Of a stretch of 64,000 nt of DNA, positions 54,939-63,926 are shown piece after piece. A model generated the notes under the pieces. It ran no database searches. It was not told the DNA's origin and saw nothing but the letters and a program-made list of their open reading frames with translations. The stretch lies in contig NZ_JAPDRA010000001.1 of NCBI RefSeq assembly GCF_026013525.1, positions 372,001 through 436,000 of the forward strand, written 5' to 3'. Within the stretch, counting starts at the first letter, position 1. Each line of letters starts with the position of its first letter. The position numbers were made by a program, and so were the translations under genes. The stretch comes from Sphingomonas canadensis. GTDB taxonomy: Bacteria; Pseudomonadota; Alphaproteobacteria; Sphingomonadales; Sphingomonadaceae.

Positions 54939-55885
54939 CCGGCTTCGCCTGGATCGTGCATGATGGCGCCGCGCGGCAGATTCCGCTGGAGGAGGCGCCC
55001 GGGGCCGACGGCGACCTGGTCTGGGTCCATCTGACGACCAACAACGAACATGCCCAGCAATGGCTGGACGAGCAGGCGCACCTGTCGCCCTTCGTGATCG
55101 AGGCGCTGACCGCCGCCGAAACGCGCCCGCGCTGCGACGCGGTGGAGGATGGCGCGGTGATCAACCTGCGCGGGCTGTCCTCCGAACAGCTCACCGCGTC
55201 GGATCCGCTCGCATCGGTGCGCATCCATGCGCGGCATGGGCGGGTATTCTCCGTGACGCGCAATCCGCTGAACGCGATGGACCGGGTCTGCGCCGATCTG
55301 GCGGTGGGAGAGATCCATGATCCCGGCGACCTTATCGCCGCGATCGCCGACGAGATCACCGAGGAGCTGGACCCGATGGTGGCGAAGCTGGGCGATTCGC
55401 TGGATGCGTGCGAGACGCGGATCGGCAACGCCCGCGCCTTTCAGCTCCGCCGGCTCGTCAACCAGGTGCGCAGCCAGGCGATCGGATACCGCCGCTTCCT
55501 GAACCCCCAGCGCGCGGCGCTGGAGAAGCTGGCGCTGCTGCCCGGCAAATGGCTGCGCGACGACGACCGGCTGAAGCTGGGCGCCGCCGCCGATCGCGCC
55601 GCGCGCATGGCCGAGGAGCTGGAGAGCATCCGCGAACGCGCCGCGCTGACCCACGAAACGCTGACCGACCTGCGCACCGAACAGATCGACCAGCGCAGCC
55701 TGATCATCGCGATCGTGGCGATGGTGTTCCTGCCGCTCACCTTCGTCACCGGCCTGCTGGGAATGAACGTGGCGGGCATCCCCTTCGCGCACGAGCCCTG
55801 GGCCTTCTGGGGCGAGACCCTGTTCTGCGTCGCGATCGCGCTGGGGGTTACCGGCTATTTCGTGGGGCGGCACTGGTTCCGCTAA
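54935..55885 (+). CDS. zntB: CorA/ZntB-family metal transporter
   Basis: Pentameric divalent-cation transporter of the CorA superfamily. The 316-residue protein has a long cytoplasmic alpha/beta domain and two C-terminal transmembrane helices (about 255-275 and 285-308). The signature GMNVAGIPFA follows the first helix. Details such as WVHLTTNNEHAQQWL near the start are like ZntB (zinc). ATG 54935 overlaps the preceding stop by 4 bp. Ion specificity is inferred. Confidence 0.85.
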   Translation: MTGFAWIVHDGAARQIPLEEAPGADGDLVWVHLTTNNEHAQQWLDEQAHLSPFVIEALTAAETRPRCDAVEDGAVINLRGLSSEQLTASDPLASVRIHARHGRVFSVTRNPLNAMDRVCADLAVGEIHDPGDLIAAIADEITEELDPMVAKLGDSLDACETRIGNARAFQLRRLVNQVRSQAIGYRRFLNPQRAALEKLALLPGKWLRDDDRLKLGAAADRAARMAEELESIRERAALTHETLTDLRTEQIDQRSLIIAIVAMVFLPLTFVTGLLGMNVAGIPFAHEPWAFWGETLFCVAIALGVTGYFVGRHWFR

Positions 55886-55903
55886 GCGCGGAGAAGCCGC
55901 GGC

Positions 55904-56491
55904 CTACCAGCGCTGGAGCCGGGCGAGCTCGTCGTTGAGCGAGCGGACCGAGGCGAGCAGCCGGCCGCGATCGGCGCGGGTGGCCGCCAGTTCCGTGCGC
56001 ACCTCGCCCAGCTCCATCGCGCGCGCGGCGATGCGGGCGTCGAGCGCCAGGTTGGAACGCTTGAGCGCCTCCACCCGGTCGGCGCGCGTCAGCGTCCGCT
56101 CGATGCGCGCGGCCAGCAGCTCGAAGGTGAAGGGCTTGGTGACGTAATCGTCCGCGCCGGCCTGAAGCGCCTCCACCGCGGCGGCGGGATCGCCACAGCC
56201 GGTGATCATGATCACGGGCAGGTCTCCGGTATCGGGCGCGCTGCGGATCTCGGCCAGCACGTGCAGGCCCGAAACCTCCGGCATCACCATGTCGAGCAGC
56301 ACGAGATCGAAACCGCGCGCGGAAATGAGGTCCATCGCCTCGGCCCCGCTGTTGCTCAGCACCACCAGATAACCGAGGTGGCCCAGCCGGTGCGCCAGCA
56401 GGTTCAGGTTGGTGCGGCTGTCGTCGACCGCCAGGATCGAGCGCACCGTGCGTTGCGCGCGCCATGCGTTGCTGCCGATCGCCTGATCCAT
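55904..56491 (-). CDS. Response regulator with C-terminal coiled coil
   Basis: CheY-like receiver domain (about residues 15-130) with the acidic pair in LAVDDSRTN, the phosphorylated aspartate in VLLDMVMPE near 65-73, the threonine in MITGCGD and the lysine in VTKPF. The last 60 residues are a predicted coiled coil (EALKRSNLALDARIAARAME ...), with no DNA-binding or enzymatic output. It may act by protein contact, for example in motility or two-component relay. No partner kinase is adjacent. 195 residues. Confidence 0.85.
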   Translation of the reverse strand: MDQAIGSNAWRAQRTVRSILAVDDSRTNLNLLAHRLGHLGYLVVLSNSGAEAMDLISARGFDLVLLDMVMPEVSGLHVLAEIRSAPDTGDLPVIMITGCGDPAAAVEALQAGADDYVTKPFTFELLAARIERTLTRADRVEALKRSNLALDARIAARAMELGEVRTELAATRADRGRLLASVRSLNDELARLQRW

Positions 56492-56567
56492 CCGAGTCCC
56501 GCTCCGTTCGAGCAGGGAAGCTAGGGGAAACCCCTCACGATTCGGTTAAGCGCGCGGCAACCAGCCC

Positions 56568-57131
56568 TCAATCGCGCGCGGGCGCCGGGCGGCGTTCGAC
56601 GAAGGCGAAGATCTGGTCGATCATCACCGCCATCGCATCGCCGCACGCGGCCTGCGGATCGCCCTGCATCGTGTTGACCGCAAGCCCCATCGGCGTCGGC
56701 CAGCCGCGCAGCGCGTGGACGATCGTGCGCAGCGCCTGGAGCGTGGAGACCGCCGCCTGCCATCCCGCCGCGGTGGCGATCAGCCCGACCGGCAGCCCGT
56801 CCAGATAGACGCGATCGTCGCCGCGCAACTGCTCGATGTAATCGAGCGCGGTCTTCACCAGCCCCGAAAGCGTGCCGTGATAGCCGGGCGATCCCACGAT
56901 CACGGCATCGGCATCGCGCAGCGCCGCAAGATAATGGGCGATTCGCGGATCGTCCTGCGGCCCGGCGGGGGAATAGGGATCGTAATGCGGGAACTCGATC
57001 GCCTTGCCGGTGATCAGCGTGGTGCGCGCGCCGCGCGCCTGTGCCATCGCCAGCGCGGCGGCGAGCAGGCGGCCGGTGGACGAATCCTCGCGGGTGGTTC
57101 CGCCGATCGCGACGATATGGGGCTGGCGCAT
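56568..57131 (-). CDS. NAD(P)H-dependent FMN reductase
   Basis: Flavodoxin-fold oxidoreductase of the NADPH-dependent FMN reductase family, 187 residues. FMN-phosphate loop GGTTREDSSTGRLLAA near 10-25 and the ring-contacting VGSPGYHGTLSGLVKTALD near 79-97 are characteristic. It would supply reduced flavin to a monooxygenase or protect against quinones; the partner is unknown. ATG 57131; divergent from the CaiB-type gene. Confidence 0.88.
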   Translation of the reverse strand: MRQPHIVAIGGTTREDSSTGRLLAAALAMAQARGARTTLITGKAIEFPHYDPYSPAGPQDDPRIAHYLAALRDADAVIVGSPGYHGTLSGLVKTALDYIEQLRGDDRVYLDGLPVGLIATAAGWQAAVSTLQALRTIVHALRGWPTPMGLAVNTMQGDPQAACGDAMAVMIDQIFAFVERRPAPARD

Positions 57132-57221
57132 GCCGCCGCGCTACCGCAAGTCCGCGGGCGACACCAGCGTCCGGGATGCTATGGATGGCGCCTGCACGTC
57201 GATCGGGGGGATGTCGCTGCA

Positions 57222-58307
57222 ATGGTTGAGGTACGTCACGGACCGCTGGCGGGGGTTCGGATCGTGGAGTTCGATTCGGCGGGGCCGGCGCCCTTTGCCG
57301 CGATGCTGCTGGCAGACATGGGCGCGGATGTGGTGCGCATCCGGCGCGAGGGGCCGGACGGCAGCATGATCGCCCCGATGCTCTATCGCGGGCGCAGCGA
57401 GGTGCCGCTCAACCTCACCAGCGTGGCGGGGCGCGAACGCGCGCTGTCGCTGATCGCGCACGCCGACGGGGTTATCGAGGGCTTTCGCAAGGGCGTGGCC
57501 GAACAGATCGGGCTCGATCCCTCGCGCTGCCTCGCGGTCAATCCGCGGCTCGTCTATGCGCGGGTCAGCGGCTGGGGGCAGGAAGGGCCGCTCTCGGGCA
57601 CCGCGGGGAACGATCTCAACCATCTGGCGATCACCGGCGCGCTGCACGCGATCGGCGGCGCTTCGATGCCGGCGGTGCCGCTGAACCTGCTGGGCGAATA
57701 TGCCGGGGGCGCGATGTTCCTGGCGCTGGGGCTGGTCTCCGCGATCCTGGCCGCGCAGGCCACCGGGCGCGGGCAGGTGGTGGAAGCCGCGCAGGTGGAC
57801 GGCACGGCGGCGCTGATGACCGTCTATTACGCGCTGCACGGCAGCGGGCGATGGGCCGACACGCGCACATCGAACCTGATCGACGGCGGGGCGCCCTTCT
57901 ATCGCTGCTATGCCTGCGCCGACGGGCGCCATGTCGCGGTGGGCGCGCTGGAGCCGCCGTGTTTCGAGGCGCTGTGCGCCGGGCTTCAGCTCCCGCTGGG
58001 CAGCTTCCGCCAATATGACCGCGCGACCTGGCCCGACATGACCGAAAGCTTCGCCGCCGCCTTCGCCGCGCGATCGCGCGACGACTGGGCCGCGCATTTC
58101 GAAGGGACCGAGGCGTGCGTCACCCCGGTACTCTCGCTGTCCGAGGCGCCGTCGCATCCGCACAACCGGGCGCGCGACAATTTCGGCACCCCGCTGGGCG
58201 GACCGATCCAGCCGATGCCGGCCCCGCGCTTCTCCGCGACCCCCGCCCAGGCCGCGCCCGCCGAGGAAACGACGGCCGAGGCCGTGCTGGAACGCTGGGG
58301 CGGGTAG
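57222..58307 (+). CDS. CaiB/BaiF (family III) CoA-transferase, alpha-methylacyl-CoA racemase-like
   Basis: 361-residue family III CoA-transferase. N-terminal RIVEFDSAGPAPFAAMLLADMGADVVRI near 11-38 (in part: PFAAMLLADMGADVVRI) is the nucleotide-like CoA-binding part. AGNDLNHLAITGALHAIGG near 129-147, with the conserved aspartate, points to the racemase (AMACR/Mcr) branch, which interconverts 2-methyl-branched acyl-CoA epimers. ATG 57222; longer upstream frames overlap the divergent FMN reductase. A strong inverted repeat follows. Confidence 0.88.
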   Translation: MVEVRHGPLAGVRIVEFDSAGPAPFAAMLLADMGADVVRIRREGPDGSMIAPMLYRGRSEVPLNLTSVAGRERALSLIAHADGVIEGFRKGVAEQIGLDPSRCLAVNPRLVYARVSGWGQEGPLSGTAGNDLNHLAITGALHAIGGASMPAVPLNLLGEYAGGAMFLALGLVSAILAAQATGRGQVVEAAQVDGTAALMTVYYALHGSGRWADTRTSNLIDGGAPFYRCYACADGRHVAVGALEPPCFEALCAGLQLPLGSFRQYDRATWPDMTESFAAAFAARSRDDWAAHFEGTEACVTPVLSLSEAPSHPHNRARDNFGTPLGGPIQPMPAPRFSATPAQAAPAEETTAEAVLERWGG

Positions 58308-58342
58308 GGCGCGCGCGTCTTAGCAGACGGTGCCGGGCCGCG

Positions 58343-58394
58343 CCCCCACCCGGCCACCCATAGAATAGACTGGTGTTGGGTGGCCGGGTGGGGG
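58343..58394. terminator. Perfect 18-bp inverted repeat between convergent genes
   Basis: CCCCCACCCGGCCACCCA (58343-58360) is exactly complementary to 58377-58394, with a 16-nt loop. It sits between the convergent ends of the CaiB-type gene (58307) and fliS (58438). It has no T-run, so if it is a terminator it relies on the very stable hairpin and works on both strands; it could also be a repetitive extragenic element. Confidence 0.55.
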
Positions 58395-58437
58395 AGCGGG
58401 CCGGCGCCGATGCCGCCAAAGACCGGCGAGCCCCGGT

Positions 58438-58839
58438 TCAGCTCGCCGCGCGCACGCTGGACCAGGCGCCGGCGATCTCGTCCAGGCTGGCGGCGGCGTC
58501 GCGGAAGGGCGCCGGATTGGTGCCGATGCTGGCCTTCAGGATCTGCTGGCGCAGCCCGTGATAGAAGGTAGCGAGCGTGCGCGAGACGTCTCCGCCGCGT
58601 TCGAAATCCAGCCCGGATTCGAGCGCGAACAACAGCGTCACCGCGCGCGACACGCGCTCGCTGCGCACCTCCAGCTTGCGGTTCTCCGCAGCCCAGGCCG
58701 CCGCGCGCAGCGCCGCCGAAGCCTCTTCGTAGAGCAGCGCGACCAGCGCGTGCGGATCGGCCGCGCCCACCCGGCCCGCGGCGTGGATCTGGCGATAGGT
58801 GGCGAGCGGGTCGCCGTTGGGGGCAGTTGCGTAGCGCAT
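58438..58839 (-). CDS. fliS: Flagellar export chaperone FliS
   Basis: Cytoplasmic chaperone that binds flagellin before export. 133 residues of helical FliS fold with ATYRQIHAAGRVGAADPHALVALLYE near the start (typical in part: DPHALVALLYEEA) and GGDVSRTLATFYHGLRQQI near 82-100. It follows fliD by 5 bp on the same strand and ends the flagellar operon in this window. Confidence 0.9.
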   Translation of the reverse strand: MRYATAPNGDPLATYRQIHAAGRVGAADPHALVALLYEEASAALRAAAWAAENRKLEVRSERVSRAVTLLFALESGLDFERGGDVSRTLATFYHGLRQQILKASIGTNPAPFRDAAASLDEIAGAWSSVRAAS

Positions 58840-58844
58840 CGCGA

Positions 58845-60263
58845 TCAGTTGCTGCTGTTCCAGGCCTTGACCTGGTTCTCGAGGAAGGTCTGGGTCGACT
58901 TATAGGCCGCGACGGCGGCGTCCATGCCGGCGAACTGGCGCGTCATCCGCGTGCGCATCGATTCGGCGGCGGTCTCCGCCTTCTTCTTGTCGTCGGCGAT
59001 CGCGGTCTTGGCGGCGGTATAGCGCGCCTCGCTGGCGCCCAGGCCGGATACGGTGCTGGTCGCCGCCAGCGTGATGTTGGTCAGCGCGGTGGGCAGCGCG
59101 CCGCTGGTGCGGAACATCGCCTCCACCGTGGTGGGATAGTTGGTCAGCGACGAGGCCAGCCGCGCCTGATCGACGCGCAGCGTGCCGTCGCGATTGGTGG
59201 CCACGCCGATCGCGGCGAGCGTGGTCGGCAGCTTGCCGGTCGAATCGCTCACCAGCTCCTTCACCGAAAGCCCGCGCAGCGAGACGAGCATCGATCGCGC
59301 GGACGCATCGCTGCGCAGCGGGCCGGTGATCGGATCGGTGGCGGTGCGCAGCTTCGCGAGCAGCTCGTTATAGGCGCCGACGAAATCGTTCACCGCCTGC
59401 GACAGCGCCTCGGTGGGCGTCTGCGAGCCGAGCGTCACCTGGGTGCCCTCGGCGGCCGAGACAAGCTCCAGCTTCACGCCGGTGATCAGGTCGCTGATCG
59501 TGTTGCTGCTGCGCGTGACGGGCACGCCGTCCACCGCGACCAGCGCGTCCTGCGCCGCGGCGGTCACCGAGGTGCCGGTGGCGCCGACGCCGATGTTCAG
59601 CGCGGCCAGCCCCTCCGCGCCCGAATCCTCGGTCGCGGTGAGGGTGAAGGCCTGCGCCGCGCCGGTCGCGCCCTTGATCACCAGCCGGTATCCGCCCGAA
59701 TCGCTCAGGATCGACGCGGTGACGCCGGCCTTCTTGGCGTTGATCGCGTCGCGGATGCCCTCAAGGCTGTTGTTCGATGCGGTGATGTCGATCGTCACCG
59801 GATCGGCGGTGCCGGCGGTGAAGCCGGTCATCGCGTTGCTGGCGACGGTGGCGGTGCCGAAGGTGAGCGTGAGCTGTCCGGTGCCGATCGCCGCCGTCTT
59901 GTCCGAAACCGCCGTGGCCACCGCCGACTGGGCGGCGGCGATGCGGCGCACCTCGAAGGTGGTGGAGAGGTTCTGCACCGATGCGCCGGGAAGCGCGCTG
60001 GCCTTCACGATCGCGCTGTTCGAGCTGGTGGGCGCGCTGGACAGCGATCCGCTGCGCACCAGCGTCTTGAGCGAGGTGTCGAACGCGCTGATGCTGGCCT
60101 TGATGTCCGCCGCGGACGAGATCTGCGCGCTCAGCGTCTCCTCGCGCTTGGCGAGCGCGCTGTTCTTCGCCGCGAACTGCGCGTCGACCAGCCCGTTGAC
60201 CAGCGCAGAGATATCCAGGCCGGAGCCTGAGCCAAGCGTTTTCGCGACCGATTCGATTGCCAT
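58845..60263 (-). CDS. fliD: Flagellar hook-associated protein 2 (FliD, filament cap)
   Basis: Caps the growing flagellar filament and directs flagellin folding. 472 residues. The N-terminal FliD_N domain starts at SGSGLDISALVNGLVDAQFAA near 11-31 and runs to about 110. The FliD_C domain (about 200-440) has ALSQAVNDFVGAYNELL near 287-303, and the C-terminus is a coiled coil. ATG 60263; the frame continues upstream only as an antisense-like shadow of flhB. It lies 43 bp after flhB. Confidence 0.93.
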   Translation of the reverse strand: MAIESVAKTLGSGSGLDISALVNGLVDAQFAAKNSALAKREETLSAQISSAADIKASISAFDTSLKTLVRSGSLSSAPTSSNSAIVKASALPGASVQNLSTTFEVRRIAAAQSAVATAVSDKTAAIGTGQLTLTFGTATVASNAMTGFTAGTADPVTIDITASNNSLEGIRDAINAKKAGVTASILSDSGGYRLVIKGATGAAQAFTLTATEDSGAEGLAALNIGVGATGTSVTAAAQDALVAVDGVPVTRSSNTISDLITGVKLELVSAAEGTQVTLGSQTPTEALSQAVNDFVGAYNELLAKLRTATDPITGPLRSDASARSMLVSLRGLSVKELVSDSTGKLPTTLAAIGVATNRDGTLRVDQARLASSLTNYPTTVEAMFRTSGALPTALTNITLAATSTVSGLGASEARYTAAKTAIADDKKKAETAAESMRTRMTRQFAGMDAAVAAYKSTQTFLENQVKAWNSSN

Positions 60264-60306
60264 TGGTGCACCTCTGTCCCGGTAAGCGGCAGGCGGCGCG
60301 CGGACT

Positions 60307-61470
60307 TTAGCCCGCGCCCGCCATTTTCTGCCCGTTTTCGTCGAAAAGCGCCGAATCCGGCACGGCGACCGCGGGCATCGGCCCCGCGGAAGGAATTCCA
60401 TCGGGGCGATAGCCGCCCGCCTGCTGGTTGAGCCGGAAGACGAAGGCCAGCACCGTCGCCACCGCCAGATACAGGTCGTCGCGGATCTCCTGCCCCTCGC
60501 GGCTGGTGTAATAGACCGCGCGGGCCAGCGCCGGATATTCGAGCACGGGGACCGAGAATTCGGCCGCCAGCTCGCGGATCGCCAGCGCGGTGGCGCCGCG
60601 CCCCTTGGCCACCACCACCGGCACCGTGTCGCCGTCCTCATAGCGCAGCGCGACCGCGAAATGGGTCGGGTTGGTGATCACCACCTGCGCCGATTGCACG
60701 CCCTTGCGCATGCCGCCCTTCGACAGCTCGTGCGCGCGCTGGCGCTGCTGCGACTTCATCTCGGGCGAACCCTCGGTCTCCTTATGCTCTTCCTTCACCT
60801 CCTGCTTGGTCATGCGAAGCTGGCTCAGGTGGCGGAATATCTGGATCGGCACGTCGATTCCGGCGATCAGCAGCATGCCGCCGGCCATCGCGAACATCAG
60901 CGTGATGAACTGGCTGCCCATGCCGCCGATCGCGGCGTGGAGATCGGAGCTGACCAGCCCCATCGTCTGGCGCGAGGCGGAGGAGAGCATCCACCAGCCG
61001 ATCGCGCCGAGCAGAATCACCTTGAGCAGCGACTTGCCCAGCTCGATCCAGCCGGTGGGGCCAAAGATGCGCTTCAGGCCCGATGCCGGGTTGATCCGCG
61101 AACCCTTGGGCTGGATCGCCTTGCCGTGCCAGCCGAAGGATCCGAGCGCCGCCGCCCCCGCGATCGACGCGCCGATGGTGACCAGGAACAGCATGCCCAT
61201 CGCGGGCGCGAGCTTCCACCCCGCCTCGGCCAGCGGGCGAAACGGCTCGAAATGCTCGATATCCTCGCGGCCGAAGCTGAAGCTGGCGGCCATCACCTGG
61301 CGGCACGCGCCCATCAGCGAAGGGCCGAGCAGCGCCATCCAGCCGCATCCCGCCATCACCACCAGCGCCGCACCGAAATCGCGCGAGCGCAGCAGTTGGC
61401 CTTCTTCCGCGGCTTTCTGTTTGCGCCGCGGTGTTGGTGCTTCTGTCTTTTCGCCGAATTCGTCCGCCAT
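60307..61470 (-). CDS. flhB: Flagellar biosynthesis protein FlhB
   Basis: Inner-membrane component and substrate-switch protein of the flagellar type III secretion system. 387 residues with four transmembrane segments in the first 215, then the cytoplasmic domain with the self-cleaving NPTH motif (VVITNPTHFAVALRYE near 263-278). It begins MADEFGEKTEAPTPRRKQKA, the usual opening. ATG at 61470 gives a TGATG overlap with the fliR stop. Confidence 0.95.
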   Translation of the reverse strand: MADEFGEKTEAPTPRRKQKAAEEGQLLRSRDFGAALVVMAGCGWMALLGPSLMGACRQVMAASFSFGREDIEHFEPFRPLAEAGWKLAPAMGMLFLVTIGASIAGAAALGSFGWHGKAIQPKGSRINPASGLKRIFGPTGWIELGKSLLKVILLGAIGWWMLSSASRQTMGLVSSDLHAAIGGMGSQFITLMFAMAGGMLLIAGIDVPIQIFRHLSQLRMTKQEVKEEHKETEGSPEMKSQQRQRAHELSKGGMRKGVQSAQVVITNPTHFAVALRYEDGDTVPVVVAKGRGATALAIRELAAEFSVPVLEYPALARAVYYTSREGQEIRDDLYLAVATVLAFVFRLNQQAGGYRPDGIPSAGPMPAVAVPDSALFDENGQKMAGAG

Positions 61471-62240
61471 CAGCCGAGCACCAGCCGTGGCGCGGCGTCG
61501 AGCGCCTCGCGGATGATCACGAACAGATAGTCGCCCATCGCCGGCAGCGCGACGATCAGCGCCACCACGCCCACCGCCAGGCTGGCGGGCAGGCCGACCG
61601 CGAACAGGTTGAGCGCCGGGGCGGCGCGGCTGAGCATGCCGACGACGATGTTGAGGCACAGCAGCAGGAAGCCGACCGGCAGCGCCAGCAGCAGCCCGGC
61701 CAGAAAGGCATAGCCCCCGAACATCGCGATATCGAGCAGCCGCTGCGGCGTGATCCACGCGCCCGGCGGCATCACCTCATAGCTGCGCACCACCAGATCG
61801 ACGAGCACCAGATGCCCGTCGACGCCCAGGAACAGCAGCGTCATCAGGATCGACAGGAACTGGCCCAGCGCGGGGGTGGGATGGCCGCTGGTGGGATCGA
61901 TCGCGTTGGCGAAGCCCAGCCCCATGCTCATGCCGATCACCTCGCTCGCCACCATCGGCGCGGCGAAGGCCACCTGCAGCACAAAGCCGAGCGCGAGCCC
62001 GATCAGCGCCTCCGCCACCACGCCCAGGATGGTGGCGATCGAGAAGATCTCGCCCGGCGGCGTGATCGGCGCGACGTTGATCACCATGATCCCGATCGCG
62101 CCGGACAGCGCGATGCGCACATGCACCGGCACCGCGACGGCGCCGAACACCGGCGCGGCGATGAACGCCGCGCCGATGCGCACCATCGCGAACAGCAGCG
62201 TCCAGAGCTGCGGCTCGATCGAGAGGCCGAAGCCCATCAT
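61470..62240 (-). CDS. fliR: Flagellar biosynthesis protein FliR
   Basis: Part of the FliPQR export gate of the flagellar secretion system. 256 residues with about six hydrophobic segments. FVLQVAFAAPMVASEVIGMSMGLGFA near 81-106 (in part: MSMGLGFANAIDP) and the ALFSLPLGFLLLCLN-like terminal stretch are characteristic. Starts MMGFGLSIEP at 62240, 4 bp after the fliQ stop; overlaps flhB by one base. Confidence 0.94.
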   Translation of the reverse strand: MMGFGLSIEPQLWTLLFAMVRIGAAFIAAPVFGAVAVPVHVRIALSGAIGIMVINVAPITPPGEIFSIATILGVVAEALIGLALGFVLQVAFAAPMVASEVIGMSMGLGFANAIDPTSGHPTPALGQFLSILMTLLFLGVDGHLVLVDLVVRSYEVMPPGAWITPQRLLDIAMFGGYAFLAGLLLALPVGFLLLCLNIVVGMLSRAAPALNLFAVGLPASLAVGVVALIVALPAMGDYLFVIIREALDAAPRLVLG

Positions 62241-62244
62241 GCGG

Positions 62245-62514
62245 CTAGCGGACGATCTCGGGGATGCGTTCGAAGATGCTGGTGGTGAAATCGCCCAGCA
62301 GCCCGATGATCATGCCGCCGAAGATCACCAGGCTGAAGCCCGTGACGATCAGCTTGGGAACGAAGGTAAGCGTCTGCTCCTGGATCGATGTCGCCGCCTG
62401 CACCATGCCCAGGATCAGGCCGGCGAGCAGCGCCGGGATCACGATCGGCGCGCTGGCCAGCGCCAGCACCCAGATCGCCTCGCGGCCGACGGAAAGGAAA
62501 TATTCTGCGTCCAT
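62245..62514 (-). CDS. fliQ: Flagellar biosynthesis protein FliQ
   Basis: Small export-gate protein with two transmembrane helices, 89 residues. The conserved LIVGMVQAATSIQEQTLTF-like block appears here as LGMVQAATSIQEQTLTFVPK near 35-54. It starts 4 bp after the fliP stop in the fliOPQR series. Confidence 0.95.
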   Translation of the reverse strand: MDAEYFLSVGREAIWVLALASAPIVIPALLAGLILGMVQAATSIQEQTLTFVPKLIVTGFSLVIFGGMIIGLLGDFTTSIFERIPEIVR

Positions 62515-62518
62515 GGCG

Positions 62519-63379
62519 TCACGTCACAAAGCTGGAGGCGAGGCTGCCCATCGTCAGCGCCCATCCGTCGACGAGCACGAACAACAGCAGCTTGAAGGGG
62601 AGCGAGATGATGGTGGGCGACATCATCATCATGCCCAGGCTCATCAGCACCGTCGCAACCACCAGATCGATGACGATGAAGGGCAGGAAGATCAGGAAGC
62701 CGATCTGGAACGCGGTCTTCAGCTCGCTCGTCACAAAGGCCGGGAGCAGTACCGAATAGGGCGTGTCCTTGGGCTCGGCGATCGGGCCGGTCTTCGCCAT
62801 GTCGGCGAACATCTTCAGGTCCTTCGACCGGGTCTGCTTCAGCATGAAGGCGTGCAGCGGGCGGCCGGCCTGCTTTATCATCTCGGTCGCGCCGATCTTG
62901 TTCTCGGCATAGGGCTGGATCGCGTTGGCGTTCATGTCGGTGATCACCGGCGCCATCACGAAGAAGCTGAGGAACAGCGACAGCCCGATCAGCACCTGGT
63001 TGGGCGGCGATTGCTGCAATCCCAGCGCCTGGCGCAGCACCGCCAGCACGATGATGATCCGGGTGAAGCTGGTCATCATCAGCAGGATGCCCGGCAGCAC
63101 CGTGAGCAGGCCCATGATGATGAGGACCTGGAGCGACAGGCTGAGCGGGGCATCGCCGCCGCCCAGATCGCCCAATGCGCGATCGATCGCGTCGCCCGCG
63201 CCCGGCACGGCGGGCACGGACTGCGCCGCCTGGGCCGCCGGAGCGGCGGCGGGCGCGGCACCGGCGCCCTGCGCCAGCACCGGGAAGGCGAACAGCAGCG
63301 CGAAGGCCAGCAGGCCGATCAGCAGCGCCATGCGCCCGCCGAACAGGCGGCGCCCGCTGGGAACCATGGCGCGCATCAT
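62519..63379 (-). CDS. fliP: Flagellar biosynthesis protein FliP
   Basis: Core of the export gate, with fliQ and fliR. 286 residues: signal-like N-terminus (about 17-36, ending VLAQ), an Ala/Pro-rich linker, then the FliP domain. FliP signatures are [22 protein letters not shown] (in part: [16 protein letters not shown] near 102-117), [21 protein letters not shown] and [11 protein letters not shown] near 248-258. The ATG at 63379 overlaps the fliO stop by 4 bp. Confidence 0.95.
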   Translation of the reverse strand: MMRAMVPSGRRLFGGRMALLIGLLAFALLFAFPVLAQGAGAAPAAAPAAQAAQSVPAVPGAGDAIDRALGDLGGGDAPLSLSLQVLIIMGLLTVLPGILLMMTSFTRIIIVLAVLRQALGLQQSPPNQVLIGLSLFLSFFVMAPVITDMNANAIQPYAENKIGATEMIKQAGRPLHAFMLKQTRSKDLKMFADMAKTGPIAEPKDTPYSVLLPAFVTSELKTAFQIGFLIFLPFIVIDLVVATVLMSLGMMMMSPTIISLPFKLLLFVLVDGWALTMGSLASSFVT

Positions 63380-63630
63380 CCCCCCGCCTTGTCGACGAGC
63401 GTAACGCCGGTGCGGCTGACCGATACGAGCAGGCGGCGGCCCTCGAAATCGATCACCGCCAGGCGCAGGCCGGGGGAGAGCATCATCGTCTCCTTCACCT
63501 GCACCATCCGCTCGCCCTGGTTCTTCGGCAGCCGCGCCTCAAGCTTGCGCCAGGCATAGAGGCAGCCGATCAGCAGGCCGCAGACGAGCGGCAGCAGGAT
63601 CACCAGCTTGAGGATGTAGGACCACATCAT
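63376..63630 (-). CDS. fliO: Flagellar biosynthesis protein FliO-like
   Basis: 84-residue protein with one transmembrane segment ([20 protein letters not shown] near 5-24) and a short soluble part containing the FliO-type stretch [28 protein letters not shown] (in part: [20 protein letters not shown] near 51-70). It is shorter than many FliO proteins. Assignment rests partly on its place between fliN and fliP, with ATGA overlaps on both sides. Confidence 0.85.
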   Translation of the reverse strand: MMWSYILKLVILLPLVCGLLIGCLYAWRKLEARLPKNQGERMVQVKETMMLSPGLRLAVIDFEGRRLLVSVSRTGVTLVDKAGG

Positions 63631-63926
63631 TTCGCGGCGGTCCGCTTGTCGGGGCTCACCAGCTCGGTAAGGCGCACGCCGAACTTGTCGCCCACGGTCA
63701 CCACCTCGCCGCGGCCGATCAGCGTGCCGTTGACGAACACGTCGAGCAGCTCGTTGGCGTCGCGGTCCAGCTCGATCACGCTTGCCTCGCCCAGCGCGAG
63801 CAGCTCGCGCAGCGTGAGGCGGGTCGAGCCGATCTCGACCGTCAGCTTGACGTCGACGTCCTGAAGCAGCCGGAAGTTGGCGGCCACCGCGGCGTCCACG
63901 GGGAATCCTCCGGTCATGTCGTTCAT
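63627..63926 (-). CDS. fliN: Flagellar motor switch protein FliN
   Basis: C-ring protein of the flagellar rotor, 99 residues. The SpoA domain reads LLQDVDVKLTVEIGSTRLTL near 20-39, then ELLALGEASVIELDRDANEL and VNGTLIGRGEVVTVGDKFGV, as in FliN/YscQ proteins. ATG 63926 overlaps the preceding gene's stop by 4 bp and the fliO start by 4 bp at its end. Confidence 0.94.
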   Translation of the reverse strand: MNDMTGGFPVDAAVAANFRLLQDVDVKLTVEIGSTRLTLRELLALGEASVIELDRDANELLDVFVNGTLIGRGEVVTVGDKFGVRLTELVSPDKRTAAK

